A DNA stretch of 64,000 nucleotides from Duganella guangzhouensis (GTDB lineage: Bacteria > Pseudomonadota > Gammaproteobacteria > Burkholderiales > Burkholderiaceae_D), in the NCBI RefSeq assembly GCF_009674535.1, contig NZ_WKJK01000008.1:299223-363222 (forward strand), read 5' to 3'. The notes below the pieces were generated by a model, which saw nothing but the letters and a program-made list of their open reading frames with translations, did no database searches and was not told where the DNA came from. This document shows positions 36,173-45,927 of the stretch, in pieces (the stretch's first letter is position 1; each line of letters starts with the position of its first letter). A program made the translations under genes and the position numbers.

Positions 36173-36177
36173 ATCCG

Positions 36178-37788
36178 ATGAGCGAAGTGTCGATTTCCGA
36201 TTACCTGCTGACGCATTTGCAGCGCGGCGGCCCGGTGCCGATGAACCGGCAGCTATACGCGCTGCTGCGGGATGGCATCCTGAACCGGGCAATCCAGCCC
36301 GGCTTGCAGGTGCCGCCCACGCGCGCGCTGGCGGCGGACCTGGGCGTGTCGCGCAATACAGTGACCTATGCCTATGACCAGTTGATCGCTGAAGGCTACC
36401 TCGAAGCCCGCACCGGTGACGGCACTTATGTGGCCGACACCGAGCCGAACATGGCGCGCCTGTCCGCCGCCGCGCCAGCCCGGCCCAAGGCGACGCGCAG
36501 CGCCGCTGGCACGACGGTGGCGCGCATGGCTTCTGGCACGGTCGCGGGAGGCGTGGCGCGTGGCGCGACGACGGGATCGGCGGCTGACGACGCGGTCGGC
36601 GCTGCGATCGATAGCGGCGCGGGCTCGGCGCTGAGTTCGCGCGGCGCGCGGCTGCTGTCGGGGACTGGCGCCAGTTCGGCGCAATGGGGCGCGTTCATGC
36701 CGGGCATTCCGGACATCACGCGCTTTCCGCACGCGGTGTGGAGCAAGCTGCAGGCGCGGCACTGGCGCCGCATCGCGCCGGCCTTGCTGACCTATGGCGA
36801 CGGCGCCGGCTATCCGCCGCTGCGCGAAGCCATCGCCGGCCATCTGCGCACGGCGCGCGCGGTCAACTGCACGGCCGATCAAGTCATCGTTACCTCCGGC
36901 ACCCACCAGTCGATCCAGCTGGCCGCCACCCTGCTGGGCGAAGCCGGCGACACCGCCTGGGTCGAAGACCCCTGCTACTGGGGCACGCGCAATGTGATCC
37001 GCTCCAGCGGCCTGACACCGCTACCGCTGCCGGTCGACGCCGAGGGCATGCAGCTGCCGGAAGAAGCCCTGCGCACGCCGCCACGCTTCATCTTCGTCAC
37101 GCCATCGCACCAGTATCCGCTGGGACCGGTGATGAGTCTGGCGCGCCGGCGCCTGCTGCTGGAATACGCGGCGCGGCACAACGTCTGGGTGGTGGAGGAC
37201 GACTACGATTCCGAATTCCGCTACAGCGGGCCACCGCTGGCGTCCCTTCAGGGGCTGGACAGCAACGAGCGTGTGATCTACCTGGGCACGTTCAGCAAAA
37301 CGCTGTTCCCTGGTTTGCGCATTGGCTTCATGGTGGTACCGGCAGCGCTGGCTCCACGCTTCGCGCGCGCCAACGCGGAACTGTTCCGCGACGGCCAAAG
37401 CTTCCTGCACGCGGTGCTGGCGGACTTCATCAACGAAGGCCACTTCTCATCGCATGTGCGCAAGATGCGGCAGTTGTATGCCGAGCGTCTGGCCTGCTTG
37501 CAAGCGGCGATCCGCGTCGAGTTGGGCGACACCGCCACCATCTCCGGCAGCGACGCCGGCCTGCACCTGGCGCTCGGCCTGCCGGCCGGCACCAACGACG
37601 TCGCCATCAGCCAGGCCGCGCGCGAACGCGGCATCCTGACGCGGCCACTGTCCGCCTACTACGCCGATCCCGCCAACGCCAAGCCCGGCCTGATGCTAGG
37701 CTACGCCGCCGTCCCCACTGAAAACATACCCATGCTGTTCGCGGAACTGGCAAAGGACATCCGGGCCCAGGTCAACGTATGTGCCTAA
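36178..37788 (+). CDS. MocR/GabR-type transcriptional regulator (GntR-aminotransferase fusion)
   Basis: A 536-residue regulator: GntR winged helix (residues 15-85, with PPTRALAADLGVSRNTVTYA), an Ala/Gly/Thr-rich linker of about 60-70 residues, then a full class I aminotransferase-fold domain from about 165. The PLP lysine lies near 374 in GTFSKTLFPGLRIGF. GabR homologues bind GABA and PLP and activate gabTD while repressing themselves, which fits the divergent placement next to gabT. The linker is longer than the 29 residues of B. subtilis GabR and very repetitive. The 3' end overlaps the small convergent frame described next. Confidence 0.9.
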   Translation: MSEVSISDYLLTHLQRGGPVPMNRQLYALLRDGILNRAIQPGLQVPPTRALAADLGVSRNTVTYAYDQLIAEGYLEARTGDGTYVADTEPNMARLSAAAPARPKATRSAAGTTVARMASGTVAGGVARGATTGSAADDAVGAAIDSGAGSALSSRGARLLSGTGASSAQWGAFMPGIPDITRFPHAVWSKLQARHWRRIAPALLTYGDGAGYPPLREAIAGHLRTARAVNCTADQVIVTSGTHQSIQLAATLLGEAGDTAWVEDPCYWGTRNVIRSSGLTPLPLPVDAEGMQLPEEALRTPPRFIFVTPSHQYPLGPVMSLARRRLLLEYAARHNVWVVEDDYDSEFRYSGPPLASLQGLDSNERVIYLGTFSKTLFPGLRIGFMVVPAALAPRFARANAELFRDGQSFLHAVLADFINEGHFSSHVRKMRQLYAERLACLQAAIRVELGDTATISGSDAGLHLALGLPAGTNDVAISQAARERGILTRPLSAYYADPANAKPGLMLGYAAVPTENIPMLFAELAKDIRAQVNVCA

Positions 37789-38040
37789 TAAGCTACGTGC
37801 CCTGGCCCTGTTCTGCAGTTCAACGTCCGTCGGCATAGGATAGGGAATACCAATTAGCTGTGCCGGTGAATCAATGCCCAAAGAAGACAACTTAGCGTGA
37901 TCCTCATCGTTCAATTGCGACCAGGCTTGCAATAATGCTCTCAGACGAGCGAACCCGGCAGAGATATCTGGCTTCTGACGCAGTGAGGCATTCGAAGCCG
38001 AAACCGAATCGTTGTCGCCACCAGTATTCGATGCGTCCAT
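37696..38040 (-). CDS. Small uncharacterised protein, possibly truncated
   Basis: A 114-codon frame that I do not recognise. The central part (RLRALLQAWSQLNDEDHAKL through PYPMPTDVELQNRARAR) looks protein-like and the local GC is low, like the upstream gene. The last 30 or so codons are the complement of the mocR 3' end and are probably read-through. The ATG at 38040 would overlap the upstream gene by 137 bases; a TTG near the upstream gene's stop is an alternative start. It may be the remnant of an operon partner of the phosphoribosyltransferase-like gene. Confidence 0.35.
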   Translation of the reverse strand: MDASNTGGDNDSVSASNASLRQKPDISAGFARLRALLQAWSQLNDEDHAKLSSLGIDSPAQLIGIPYPMPTDVELQNRARARSLLGTYVDLGPDVLCQFREQHGYVFSGDGGVA

Positions 38041-38602
38041 GTCTGCTCCTTAGTTCAGATAATATCGTGCCAGTCAGCGCCAGCTCCGCGTTGCAATCAT
38101 CGCCGGCTAAAACGGTGGCTCCGATCACGCAACCCTTCTGTTCGAGGATATGACCTCGGAAGTTGGCAAGAGTTCCGCCGTGCTCGATAAATTCATCAAC
38201 CAACAGATAGTTCAAACCAATCACCACTGGGCCATCATAAATCGCTTGGCGTTGAAGTCGTTCGTATCCAGTATCGCCTACACCACCGCTCCTGATAACT
38301 CTGTTCTCACAGGGCCATTGCAGGAAATCGGAAAGTACGGAAGCCAACACCTGGGGCGTTGTGCTAAGACCAGATTTTTCTGCAACCTGCGGACTGACCA
38401 ACACCGGAGCGAGTGCATCAAAACGCTTCGCTAATTGCTCCAGCATACTGACAGGAATCGCATCAGCGACCAACTTCATTGATGCGCGACTATCGCCTGC
38501 CCTGGCGGCCACAAAGGCGTGATGTGTCCTGACAAAGCGCTCGGACGTGTGGAGATAGACCGGGGGAAAGTGGTTCCAGGGGAAGCGTGGGGGATGGTTC
38601 AT
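37904..38602 (-). CDS. Phosphoribosyltransferase-fold protein, low-GC accessory gene
   Basis: A 232-residue cytoplasmic protein. The segment GLNYLLVDEFIEHGGTLANF (about residues 128-147) is a clear variant of the type I PRTase PRPP-binding loop (hydrophobics, D-E/D, then GGTL), and a hydrophobic strand with GATVLAG follows. The N-terminus (FPPVYLHTSERFVRTHHAF) is not part of the standard fold. The nucleobase or other acceptor is unknown. Base rows counted by hand across this gene are about 45-55% GC, well below the flanking core genes, which suggests recent acquisition. It is convergent with mocR and lies just downstream of ruvA on the same strand. Confidence 0.65.
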   Translation of the reverse strand: MNHPPRFPWNHFPPVYLHTSERFVRTHHAFVAARAGDSRASMKLVADAIPVSMLEQLAKRFDALAPVLVSPQVAEKSGLSTTPQVLASVLSDFLQWPCENRVIRSGGVGDTGYERLQRQAIYDGPVVIGLNYLLVDEFIEHGGTLANFRGHILEQKGCVIGATVLAGDDCNAELALTGTILSELRSRHGRIEYWWRQRFGFGFECLTASEARYLCRVRSSESIIASLVAIER

Positions 38603-38670
38603 GATGGGCGGCTCCGCTAGGCTCGTTGATCGAGCTTAGGCGCAGCCGCCGGCGATACAATTGAGGCGGA

Positions 38671-39249
38671 TCAGCCTTTGGACAGGGCTTTGAGGGCTTG
38701 CTTGATGCCGTCCGAGACCGAGGCGCCAGCGGGCACGGTCTTCAGTGCCAGCAGGGCTTCCTTGTCGGAGTAACCCAGCGCCAGCAGCGCGTTCAGGATG
38801 TCGGACTGCGAATCCGGCGCGGCGTGCGCGCCGCCAGCGCCAATGTCGGCGCCCAGCTTGCCCTTCAGCTCCAGCAGCAGACGTTCGGCGGTTTTCTTGC
38901 CGATGCCAGGTACTTTGACCAAACGGCCGGCTTCCTGCAGCGTCACCGCCTGCGCCAGATCGGCGATCGACATGCCGGACAGAATCGACAACGCGGTGCG
39001 CGCGCCGACGCCGGTGATCTTGATCAGCTGACGGAACACCGCGCGTTCCTCGGCATTACCGAAACCGAACAGCAGATGCGCATCCTCGCGAATAGCCTGA
39101 TGGGTGAACAGCACCACCTTCTCGCCCACGCCAGGCAGGTTGTAGAAGGTGCTCATCGGCACATCGACTTCATAGCCAACGCCGCCAACGTCCACCAGCA
39201 GTTGCGGCGGATTTTTTTCGAGCAGAATACCGGAGAGACGTCCGATCAT
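38671..39249 (-). CDS. ruvA: Holliday junction branch migration protein RuvA
   Basis: A 192-residue protein that clamps Holliday junctions and loads RuvB. It has an N-terminal OB fold ([20 protein letters not shown]), tandem helix-hairpin-helix motifs ([16 protein letters not shown] and [19 protein letters not shown]) and a C-terminal three-helix domain for RuvB contact ([16 protein letters not shown]). Length is normal. It follows ruvC by 19 bases; ruvB is 16 kb downstream on the same strand. Confidence 0.97.
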   Translation of the reverse strand: MIGRLSGILLEKNPPQLLVDVGGVGYEVDVPMSTFYNLPGVGEKVVLFTHQAIREDAHLLFGFGNAEERAVFRQLIKITGVGARTALSILSGMSIADLAQAVTLQEAGRLVKVPGIGKKTAERLLLELKGKLGADIGAGGAHAAPDSQSDILNALLALGYSDKEALLALKTVPAGASVSDGIKQALKALSKG

Positions 39250-39268
39250 TGTGTTTTACCTTTAAAAG

Positions 39269-39820
39269 TTAGCCGACCAGACGGCCACGACGCACGCGCA
39301 TGCCGGCCAGCGGGCCGGTGGCGGCGGGATTGGTGCCGCCAGCGATCAGCGTCAGCGTTTCGCGGCTGTGGGCATGGCAGATGGCGATACCCAGCGCATC
39401 GGCGGCGTCGGTGCCGGGCAGGCCAGGCAGTTGCAGCAGACGCGCGACCATGTCCTGCATCTGCGCTTTCACAGCGCGACCGGTGCCGACCACCGCCTGT
39501 TTGATTTGGGTTGGGGAATACTCGGCCACGCTCAGTTCGGCCGACACCAGCGCGCAGATTGCTGCGCCACGGGCCTGGCCCAGCAGCAAGGTCGATTGCG
39601 GGTTGACGTTGACGAACACCTGTTCGATGGCCGCGCAATCCGGGCCGTAGGTGCGGGCGACTTCGCCCACGCCGTCCAGAATCACCTTGAGCCGCGTCGG
39701 CAGATCGCCCTCGCCACTCTTGATGGTGCCGGAGGCGATGTAACGCAGCTTGCTGCCATGCTTTTGTATGACGCCAAAGCCAGTGGTGCGCAAGCCGGGG
39801 TCGATGCCGAGAATTATCAT
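39269..39820 (-). CDS. ruvC: Crossover junction endodeoxyribonuclease RuvC
   Basis: A 183-residue resolvase with an RNase H fold. Acidic catalytic residues sit in [14 protein letters not shown] (N-terminus), [15 protein letters not shown], and [14 protein letters not shown] near the C-terminus. I chose the ATG at 39820 because it starts directly at the conserved first strand, although its ribosome site is weak; an ATG 13 codons earlier lies next to the upstream terminator stem. It is the first gene of ruvCA, set off from purH by an intrinsic terminator. Confidence 0.95.
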   Translation of the reverse strand: MIILGIDPGLRTTGFGVIQKHGSKLRYIASGTIKSGEGDLPTRLKVILDGVGEVARTYGPDCAAIEQVFVNVNPQSTLLLGQARGAAICALVSAELSVAEYSPTQIKQAVVGTGRAVKAQMQDMVARLLQLPGLPGTDAADALGIAICHAHSRETLTLIAGGTNPAATGPLAGMRVRRGRLVG

Positions 39821-39843
39821 TAACGGATTGTATGCACTAAAGA

Positions 39844-39870
39844 AAAAGCCCGCAAGCAATGCGGGCTTTT
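39844..39870 (-). terminator. Intrinsic terminator after purH
   Basis: A perfect 11-base stem with a five-base loop; read on the minus strand the GC arm is followed by five T. It lies 22 bases past the purH stop and just before ruvC, separating the two transcripts. Confidence 0.9.
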
Positions 39871-39891
39871 CGGGCCGGGGCCGGGTTCCGA

Positions 39892-41478
39892 TTAATGACG
39901 GAAGTGACGGGTGCCGGTGTAAACCATCACTACGCCGCGCTCGTCAGCCGCGTCGATCACTTCCTGGTCGCGCATCGAGCCACCTGGGTGGATCACGCAG
40001 GTCGCGCCAGCGTCCACTACCACGTCCAGGCCATCGCGGAACGGGAAGAACGCATCCGACGCCACCACCGAATTGGCCAGCGACAGACCGGCGTTCTGCG
40101 CCTTGATCGAAGCGATACGTGCCGAGTCGATACGGCTCATCTGGCCCGCGCCCACACCCAGGGTCATGTTATTGCCGCAGAAGACAATCGCGTTCGACTT
40201 GACGTACTTGGCCACGCGCCATGCAAACATCATGTCCTGCAATTCCTGCTGGGTAGGCTGCTTTTTGCTGACCACGCGCACGTCGGCCAGCAGCACGTTT
40301 TTCGAGTCAGCCGACTGCACCAGCAGACCGCCGCCCACGCGCTTGAAGTCCATGGCGTTGACACCATCGCCCAGCGGGATTTCCAGCAGACGCACGTTCT
40401 GCTTGGCCGACAGGATCTGTTTGGCTTCAGCGCTGAACGACGGCGCGATCAGCACTTCCACGAACAGCTTGGCCAGCTCGGTCGCGGCGGTGGCGTCCAC
40501 TTCCACGTTGAAGGCGATGATGCCGCCGAACGCCGAGGTCGGGTCGGTTTGCAATGCGCGTTTATAGGCATCGGCAGCGCTGCTGCCCAGGGCCACGCCG
40601 CACGGATTGGCGTGCTTGACGATCACGCAGGCGGCCGACTGGTCGAAGCCGCCCATGCTCTTCACGCATTCCCACGCCGCATCGGCGTCAGCGATGTTGT
40701 TGAACGACAGTTCCTTGCCTTGCAGCTGCTTGTAGTTGGCCAGCGCACCCGGAGTGGTCACCACGTCGCGGTAGAACGCGGCCGACTGGTGCGGGTTCTC
40801 GCCGTAGCGCATGTCCTGCACTTTTTCGAACGCCACGTTCAGCTTGGCTGGATAGGCGCTGCGGCTGGCGTGGGCACGGGTCGCGTCCAGGCTGGTCAGG
40901 TAGTTGGCGATGGCGCCGTCATACTGCGCGGTGTGCGAGTAGACCTTGGTGGCCAGCGTGAAACGGGTGTCGTAGCTGACATAGCCTGGGGCGTTGTCGG
41001 TGGTTTTCATTTCCGCCAGCACCACGCCGTAGTCGGCCGGATCGCAGATCACCACCACGTCCTTGTGGTTCTTGGCCGCCGAACGCAGCATGGCCGGGCC
41101 GCCGATGTCGATGTTCTCGATGGCGTCGTCCAGCGTGCAGGTGTCCTTGGCAACCGTTGCCTGGAACGGGTACAGATTGACCACCACCATGTCGATGGTC
41201 GGAATATTGTGCTCTTCCAGCTTGGCCACGTGCTCCGGGAAATCACGACGGGCCAGAATGCCGCCGTGAACTTTTGGATGCAGCGTTTTGACGCGGCCAT
41301 CCAGCATCTCCGGGAAACCGGTGTAATCGGCAACTTCGGTCACCGGCACGCCGTTATCGGCCAGCAGTTTGGCGGTGCCGCCGGTCGACAGAATGTTGAC
41401 GCCCATGGCGGACAGCGCGCGCGCGAAGTCCAGCACACCGGTCTTGTCGGATACGGAGATGAGAGCTTGTTTAATCAT
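39892..41478 (-). CDS. purH: Bifunctional AICAR formyltransferase/IMP cyclohydrolase
   Basis: A 528-residue enzyme for the last two steps of IMP synthesis. The N-terminal MGS-like cyclohydrolase domain (residues 1-195; [18 protein letters not shown], then STGGTAKLL) is followed by the transformylase domain with [28 protein letters not shown], and at the end [16 protein letters not shown]. Length is standard. It follows fis by 90 bases in the conserved dusB-fis-purH order. Confidence 0.97.
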   Translation of the reverse strand: MIKQALISVSDKTGVLDFARALSAMGVNILSTGGTAKLLADNGVPVTEVADYTGFPEMLDGRVKTLHPKVHGGILARRDFPEHVAKLEEHNIPTIDMVVVNLYPFQATVAKDTCTLDDAIENIDIGGPAMLRSAAKNHKDVVVICDPADYGVVLAEMKTTDNAPGYVSYDTRFTLATKVYSHTAQYDGAIANYLTSLDATRAHASRSAYPAKLNVAFEKVQDMRYGENPHQSAAFYRDVVTTPGALANYKQLQGKELSFNNIADADAAWECVKSMGGFDQSAACVIVKHANPCGVALGSSAADAYKRALQTDPTSAFGGIIAFNVEVDATAATELAKLFVEVLIAPSFSAEAKQILSAKQNVRLLEIPLGDGVNAMDFKRVGGGLLVQSADSKNVLLADVRVVSKKQPTQQELQDMMFAWRVAKYVKSNAIVFCGNNMTLGVGAGQMSRIDSARIASIKAQNAGLSLANSVVASDAFFPFRDGLDVVVDAGATCVIHPGGSMRDQEVIDAADERGVVMVYTGTRHFRH

Positions 41479-41568
41479 GGCTATGTATGACTAGGGTGGT
41501 TAAATAATTCTGGATGAACGGCATTGCGGCCGTCCCCAGCCACACCATGCCGGATCGAACGGGCGCTA

Positions 41569-41802
41569 TTACAGCAGGCCGTGCTCTTGTAATTTCTTGC
41601 GCAAGGTATTGCGGTTGATGCCCAGCATCTGCGCCGCGTGCGACTGATTGCCGTCGGCGCGGGTCATGACCACTTCCAGTATCGGCTTTTCGACGGTCAG
41701 CACGACCATGTCGTAGATGTTCGAGGCTTGCTGCTCGCCCAGGTCGTTGAAGTACTCTTCAAGGCTCTTCTGAATGACTTCCTGGATACTTTCTTTGCTC
41801 AT
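41569..41802 (-). CDS. fis: DNA-binding protein Fis
   Basis: A 77-residue nucleoid protein, the short beta-proteobacterial form of Fis lacking the N-terminal hairpin arm. The C-terminal helix-turn-helix is DGNQSHAAQMLGINRNTLRKKL. It bends DNA and modulates rRNA and recombination loci. It lies between dusB and purH, an arrangement conserved with E. coli dusB-fis. Confidence 0.95.
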   Translation of the reverse strand: MSKESIQEVIQKSLEEYFNDLGEQQASNIYDMVVLTVEKPILEVVMTRADGNQSHAAQMLGINRNTLRKKLQEHGLL

Positions 41803-41915
41803 TTTTTGTCGTTCGGCTAATTAATCTATAACGCTGGCAAATCATTTCGGGCTTGTGGCTGGAAACGTTTGCCGTTCTGATAATGTGACTTTTTTTAGTA
41901 CTTCTCTCTTGCCGC

Positions 41916-42938
41916 TCACGCGGCCTGCAAATCTTCGGCAGGGCGGTATTGTAACCGTTCGCCGTACCGCCACTGCGATTCGAAGAACTGGTCGACCGCC
42001 AGCAACTGCTCGCCGACCGATTCCAGCAGGTTCATCTTCTGCCGGAATTCCTCGCCGCCCAGGAGGTCGCGCACATACCAGCCGATGTGCTTGCGCGCGG
42101 TCCGGACGCCCAGGTAATCGCCGTAGAAGGCATAGTGGGCGCGCAAATGTTCATCCATCAGCGCCCTCACCTCGTCCACGTACGGCGCCGGCAGGTGCTT
42201 GCCGGTGCGCAGATAATGGTCGATCTCGCGGAAGATCCACGGCCGGCCCTGCGCGGCGCGGCCCACCATGACGGCGTCGGCACCGGTGACATCCAGCACG
42301 TAGCGCGCCTTTTCCGGCGAGGTGATGTCGCCATTCGCGACCACCGGAATTGAAACCGATTTCTTCACGGCCGCAATGGTGTCGTACTCGGCGTCACCCT
42401 TGTAGCCGTCGGCGCGCGTGCGGCCGTGCAGCGTCAGCATCGCGATGCCGGCGTCCTCGGCAATGCGCGCGATGTTCAGCGCGTTCTTGTTTGCCCGGTC
42501 CCAGCCGGTGCGGAACTTCAGCGTGACCGGCACGTCCACCGCGCCCACCACCGCGTCGACGATGCGCTTGACCAGTTCCTCGTCCTGCAGCAACGCCGAA
42601 CCGCACCAGGCGTTGCACACTTTCTTGACCGGGCAGCCCATATTAATGTCGATGATCTGCGCGCCGCGTTCGACGTTGAAGCGCGCGCAATCGGCCAGAT
42701 CCTTGGGATCGGCGCCAGCGATCTGCACCGCCTTCGGCTCCATTTCGCCGGTGTGATCGGTGCGGCGCGAACTCTTCTCGGTAGCCCACAGGCGCGGATT
42801 GGAAGCCGCCATTTCAGACACCGCGTAACCCGCGCCCAGCTCTTTGCACAGCTGGCGGAAAGGACGATCCGTCACGCCCGCCATGGGGGCGACAAAAACG
42901 TTGTTACGCAGTAAATGAGGGCCGATTTGCACTGGCAA
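41916..42938 (-). CDS. dusB: tRNA-dihydrouridine synthase B
   Basis: A 340-residue FMN enzyme that reduces uridine in the tRNA D-loop. FMN-binding and active-site segments are visible: VAPMAGVTDRPFRQLCKELG, the catalytic cysteine in NMGCPVKKV, FRTGWDRANKNAL, LHGRTRADGYKG, and VVANGDITSPEKA. It is the first gene of dusB-fis-purH on the minus strand. The 103 bases before it hold no feature I can name. Confidence 0.95.
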   Translation of the reverse strand: MPVQIGPHLLRNNVFVAPMAGVTDRPFRQLCKELGAGYAVSEMAASNPRLWATEKSSRRTDHTGEMEPKAVQIAGADPKDLADCARFNVERGAQIIDINMGCPVKKVCNAWCGSALLQDEELVKRIVDAVVGAVDVPVTLKFRTGWDRANKNALNIARIAEDAGIAMLTLHGRTRADGYKGDAEYDTIAAVKKSVSIPVVANGDITSPEKARYVLDVTGADAVMVGRAAQGRPWIFREIDHYLRTGKHLPAPYVDEVRALMDEHLRAHYAFYGDYLGVRTARKHIGWYVRDLLGGEEFRQKMNLLESVGEQLLAVDQFFESQWRYGERLQYRPAEDLQAA

Positions 42939-43041
42939 TACCTGAATTGGGAGAGAAGGAACCTTCTATTTTAACCCAATCCCTGCTCAAATAATAAGCA
43001 CTATTTTTTATGAATTCGGCAAATGTGCAGCCTTGACTTCA

Positions 43042-43692
43042 TCAGATAATGTCATCCTTGGCGGCCGGCGCCAGGTGGTCGACCTCGCCCCAGCTAGTGA
43101 GCACCAACTTGTCGTCGGTGACGTCGAAGCGGTTGATGCTGGCGTTCTTGACCTGAAAGTCACGCGGGCTGTCGAGCTGGATGCCGCGCGCGGCGCGGTA
43201 GGCGCATTCCAACACGCCGCCGTGCGCCACCACCGCCACCGTCTGGCCAACGTGGCGCACGGCGACGTCGTGCAGCGCGGCGATGGCGCGGTCGTAGAAC
43301 TGGCGGAAGCTTTCCGCCATGCGCTCGCCGTGCGGCATCACGGCGTCCACATCGCGCGCCTGCCACAAGGCGAAGTCGGCCGGATATTCGTCCTCGATAT
43401 CGTTGTACAGCATGCCTTCGAACACGCCGTAGGCGCGCTCGCGCAACTGCGGGTCGGTGCGCAGCGCCAGCCCCTTGTGCTGTGCCGCCACCGCTTTCGC
43501 GGTTTGCATGGCGCGCTGCAGGTCGCTGGAGACGATAGCGTCCAGCTGTTCGCCGGCCAGCGCGCGCCCCAGTGCTGCGGCCTGGCGCTCGCCCTCCTCG
43601 TTCAGCGGGATGTCGATATGGCCTTGCAGACGGCGCACGGCGTTCCAGGCCGTCTCGCCGTGGCGGATCAGCAGTATGGTGGTGTGGTTCAT
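43042..43692 (-). CDS. Histidine phosphatase family protein
   Basis: A 216-residue cytoplasmic enzyme of the phosphoglycerate-mutase-like fold. The phosphohistidine is in LLIRHGETAWN (about residues 7-17), and the second active-site histidine in VVAHGGVLE. The acid RERAYGVFEG lies between. It resembles GpmB/CobC-like broad phosphatases; the substrate is unknown. It is the last gene of the tyrS-dtd-PEBP unit, starting one base after the PEBP stop. Confidence 0.87.
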   Translation of the reverse strand: MNHTTILLIRHGETAWNAVRRLQGHIDIPLNEEGERQAAALGRALAGEQLDAIVSSDLQRAMQTAKAVAAQHKGLALRTDPQLRERAYGVFEGMLYNDIEDEYPADFALWQARDVDAVMPHGERMAESFRQFYDRAIAALHDVAVRHVGQTVAVVAHGGVLECAYRAARGIQLDSPRDFQVKNASINRFDVTDDKLVLTSWGEVDHLAPAAKDDII

Positions 43693-43693
43693 G

Positions 43694-44176
43694 CTAATTT
43701 CTTTGATATGTGCCGATCAGCTGCGCTTCATCGACGATATGGCCGTACATCGCGTCCAGCACGTCGGCGCAGGTGAAATCCGCCGGCAGCGCCAATCGCG
43801 GCACGTCCAGCGCATACAGGCGGAAGATATAGTGGTGTTTGTTGTTTGGCGGTGGCAAGGGACCGTGGTAGCCATAGCCACCGTAGTCATTGCGGCCCTG
43901 GCGCAGCGGCACCCCATGCAGCGTGGCCTGCGCGGCGCACGGCAGCGCGCCCGCCGCCAGCGCATGCAGGCCGGGCGGGATGTCGACCACGGCCCAGTGC
44001 AGCACATCGGCGCCATTGGCCGGCGCGTCCGCATCCATGCACAGCAGGGCCAACGATGACACGCCAGCCGGTACCTCGCTCCAGCGCAGCTGCGGGTGAA
44101 GATTGCCACCATCGCCGTGCGCATGCGGCGCCGGTATGGCGCTGCGGTTGCGGAAGCTGTCGCTGGCAAGCTTCAT
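43694..44176 (-). CDS. YbhB/YbcL family PEBP-like protein
   Basis: A 160-residue phosphatidylethanolamine-binding-protein-like protein. The ligand-pocket motifs are LALLCMDADAPANG and VLHWAVVDIPP, and GYHGPLPPPNNKHHYIFRLYAL is the second family signature. No signal peptide is seen, so it should be cytoplasmic; the role of bacterial members is unsettled. It sits between dtd (three bases) and the phosphatase (one base), clearly co-transcribed. Confidence 0.88.
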   Translation of the reverse strand: MKLASDSFRNRSAIPAPHAHGDGGNLHPQLRWSEVPAGVSSLALLCMDADAPANGADVLHWAVVDIPPGLHALAAGALPCAAQATLHGVPLRQGRNDYGGYGYHGPLPPPNNKHHYIFRLYALDVPRLALPADFTCADVLDAMYGHIVDEAQLIGTYQRN

Positions 44177-44179
44177 CGT

Positions 44180-44626
44180 TTATTTCGCGCCGGTTTGCAG
44201 CCAGAAGGTAACCGGGCCATCGTTGGTCAGCGACACTTTCATGTCCGCCCCAAACTGGCCGGTCTGCACCAGCGGATGCTTCAGGCGCGCCTGTTCTACA
44301 AAATAGTTAAACAGCCGCAGGCCATCGGCGGGCGCGGCGGCCGGCGTGAACGACGGACGGGTGCCGGACTTGGTATCGGCCGCCAGCGTGAACTGCGGCA
44401 CCAGCAACAGGCCGCCGTTGGTGTCAGTCACGCTGCGATTCATCTTGCCAGCATCGTCGGCGAACACGCGGTAACCGAGCAGCTTCGTCAGCAGCGCATC
44501 GGCTTCCTTTTCTGTATCGTTGCGCTCGGCGCAGACCAGCACCATCAAGCCGGCATCGATGGCGCCTATGGTAACGCCATCGACCACCACACTGGCGCTG
44601 CTTACGCGTTGCAGCAGGCCGATCAT
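44180..44626 (-). CDS. dtd: D-aminoacyl-tRNA deacylase
   Basis: A 148-residue DTD enzyme that clears D-amino acids, notably D-Tyr, from tRNA. The catalytic motifs are [20 protein letters not shown] (with the SQFTL position changed to PQFTL) and [12 protein letters not shown]. It starts inside the last bases of tyrS (four-base ATGA overlap), a functional pairing since mischarged D-Tyr-tRNA is made by TyrS. The Ser-to-Pro change in SQFTL is worth noting, as that loop helps the active site. Confidence 0.93.
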   Translation of the reverse strand: MIGLLQRVSSASVVVDGVTIGAIDAGLMVLVCAERNDTEKEADALLTKLLGYRVFADDAGKMNRSVTDTNGGLLLVPQFTLAADTKSGTRPSFTPAAAPADGLRLFNYFVEQARLKHPLVQTGQFGADMKVSLTNDGPVTFWLQTGAK

Positions 44627-45876
44627 GCGGACAGCGTCACGCGCGCGAACTTGCGCTTGCCGACTTGCAGCACGAAGGTGCCGGCTTGCAGTTGCAGTGC
44701 CTTGTCGCTGATGACGGTGCCATCAACGCGCACGCCGCCCTGCTCCACCATGCGCATCGCTTCCGAGGTCGACGCGCACAGATTGGCCTGCTTCAGCAGT
44801 TGCGCCACACCCAGCGGCGCGCCGCCCAGCGCTACTTCCGGAATGTCGTCCGGGATGCCACCTTTGGAGCGATTGACGAAGTCGGCCAGTGCATCCTCGG
44901 CCGCCTGTTGCGAATGGAAGCGCGCCACGATTTCCTGGGCGATCGCCACCTTGGCGTCGCGCGGGTTGCGGCCGCCGGCCACTTCGGCCTTCAGCGCGGC
45001 CACGTCGGCGATCGAGCGGAACGACAGCAGATCGAAGTACTTCCACATCATATCGTCGGAGATGCTCATGATCTTGGCGAACATGGTGTTGCCCGGTTCG
45101 GTGATGCCGATGTAGTTATTCTTCGACTTGGACATTTTTTCAACGCCGTCCAAACCTTCCAGCAGCGGCATGGTCAAAATGCATTGAGGCTCCTGACCGT
45201 AGTCCTTCTGCAGCTCGCGGCCGACCAGCAGATTGAATTTCTGGTCGGTGCCGCCCAGCTCCAGATCCGACTTCAGGGCCACCGAGTCGTAACCCTGCAT
45301 CAGTGGGTAGAGGAATTCGTGCACGGCGATCGGCGTGCCATTTTTAAAGCGTTTGGTGAAATCGTCGCGCTCCATCATGCGCGCCACGGTGTAGCGCGAG
45401 GCCAGCTGGATCATGCCGCGCGCGCCCAGCGGGTCGCACCATTCGGAGTTGTAGCGGATTTCGGTTTTGGCCGGGTCCAGTACCAGCGAGGCCTGCTTGA
45501 AGTAGGTCATCGCATTCTGCTCGACCTGCTCTTTAGTCAGAGGCGGACGGGTGGCGTTGCGGCCGGACGGGTCGCCGATCATGGAGGTGAAATCGCCGAT
45601 CAGGAAGATCACCTGATGGCCCAGATCTTGCAGCTGACGCATCTTGTTCAGCACAACAGTGTGGCCAAGGTGCAGGTCGGGCGCGGTAGGATCCAGGCCC
45701 AGCTTGATGCGCAGCGGGACGCCGCTTTGTTCCGAGCGCGCCAGCTTTTGGGCGAACTCGCTTTCAATCAGCAACTCGTCGACACCGCGTTTGGTGATGG
45801 CGAGCGCCTCTTTTACGTTGTCAGATAACGGCAACGCTTTAGAGGGAGCCGGCGGTATCGAAGAAGGAGTAGTCAT
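44623..45876 (-). CDS. tyrS: Tyrosine-tRNA ligase
   Basis: A 417-residue class Ic synthetase. The HIGH motif is in [17 protein letters not shown] and the signature is exact KMSKS ([14 protein letters not shown]), marking the KMSKS subgroup of bacterial TyrRS. An S4 RNA-binding domain ends the chain (residues about 355-417). It is the first gene of the tyrS-dtd-PEBP-phosphatase operon, divergent from the M23 peptidase gene. Confidence 0.96.
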   Translation of the reverse strand: MTTPSSIPPAPSKALPLSDNVKEALAITKRGVDELLIESEFAQKLARSEQSGVPLRIKLGLDPTAPDLHLGHTVVLNKMRQLQDLGHQVIFLIGDFTSMIGDPSGRNATRPPLTKEQVEQNAMTYFKQASLVLDPAKTEIRYNSEWCDPLGARGMIQLASRYTVARMMERDDFTKRFKNGTPIAVHEFLYPLMQGYDSVALKSDLELGGTDQKFNLLVGRELQKDYGQEPQCILTMPLLEGLDGVEKMSKSKNNYIGITEPGNTMFAKIMSISDDMMWKYFDLLSFRSIADVAALKAEVAGGRNPRDAKVAIAQEIVARFHSQQAAEDALADFVNRSKGGIPDDIPEVALGGAPLGVAQLLKQANLCASTSEAMRMVEQGGVRVDGTVISDKALQLQAGTFVLQVGKRKFARVTLSA

Positions 45877-45927
45877 AATTTTTTAAACGGTTTTTTCAGA
45901 AAAAGGTAGTCAGCGTCAGGAGTTTGT

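Noticed and set aside
37904..38040. One gene split by a frameshift (phosphoribosyltransferase plus small frame)
   Set aside because: The upstream protein reads plausibly to its own stop (GFECLTASEARYLC), so I keep two frames; a sequencing error remains possible.
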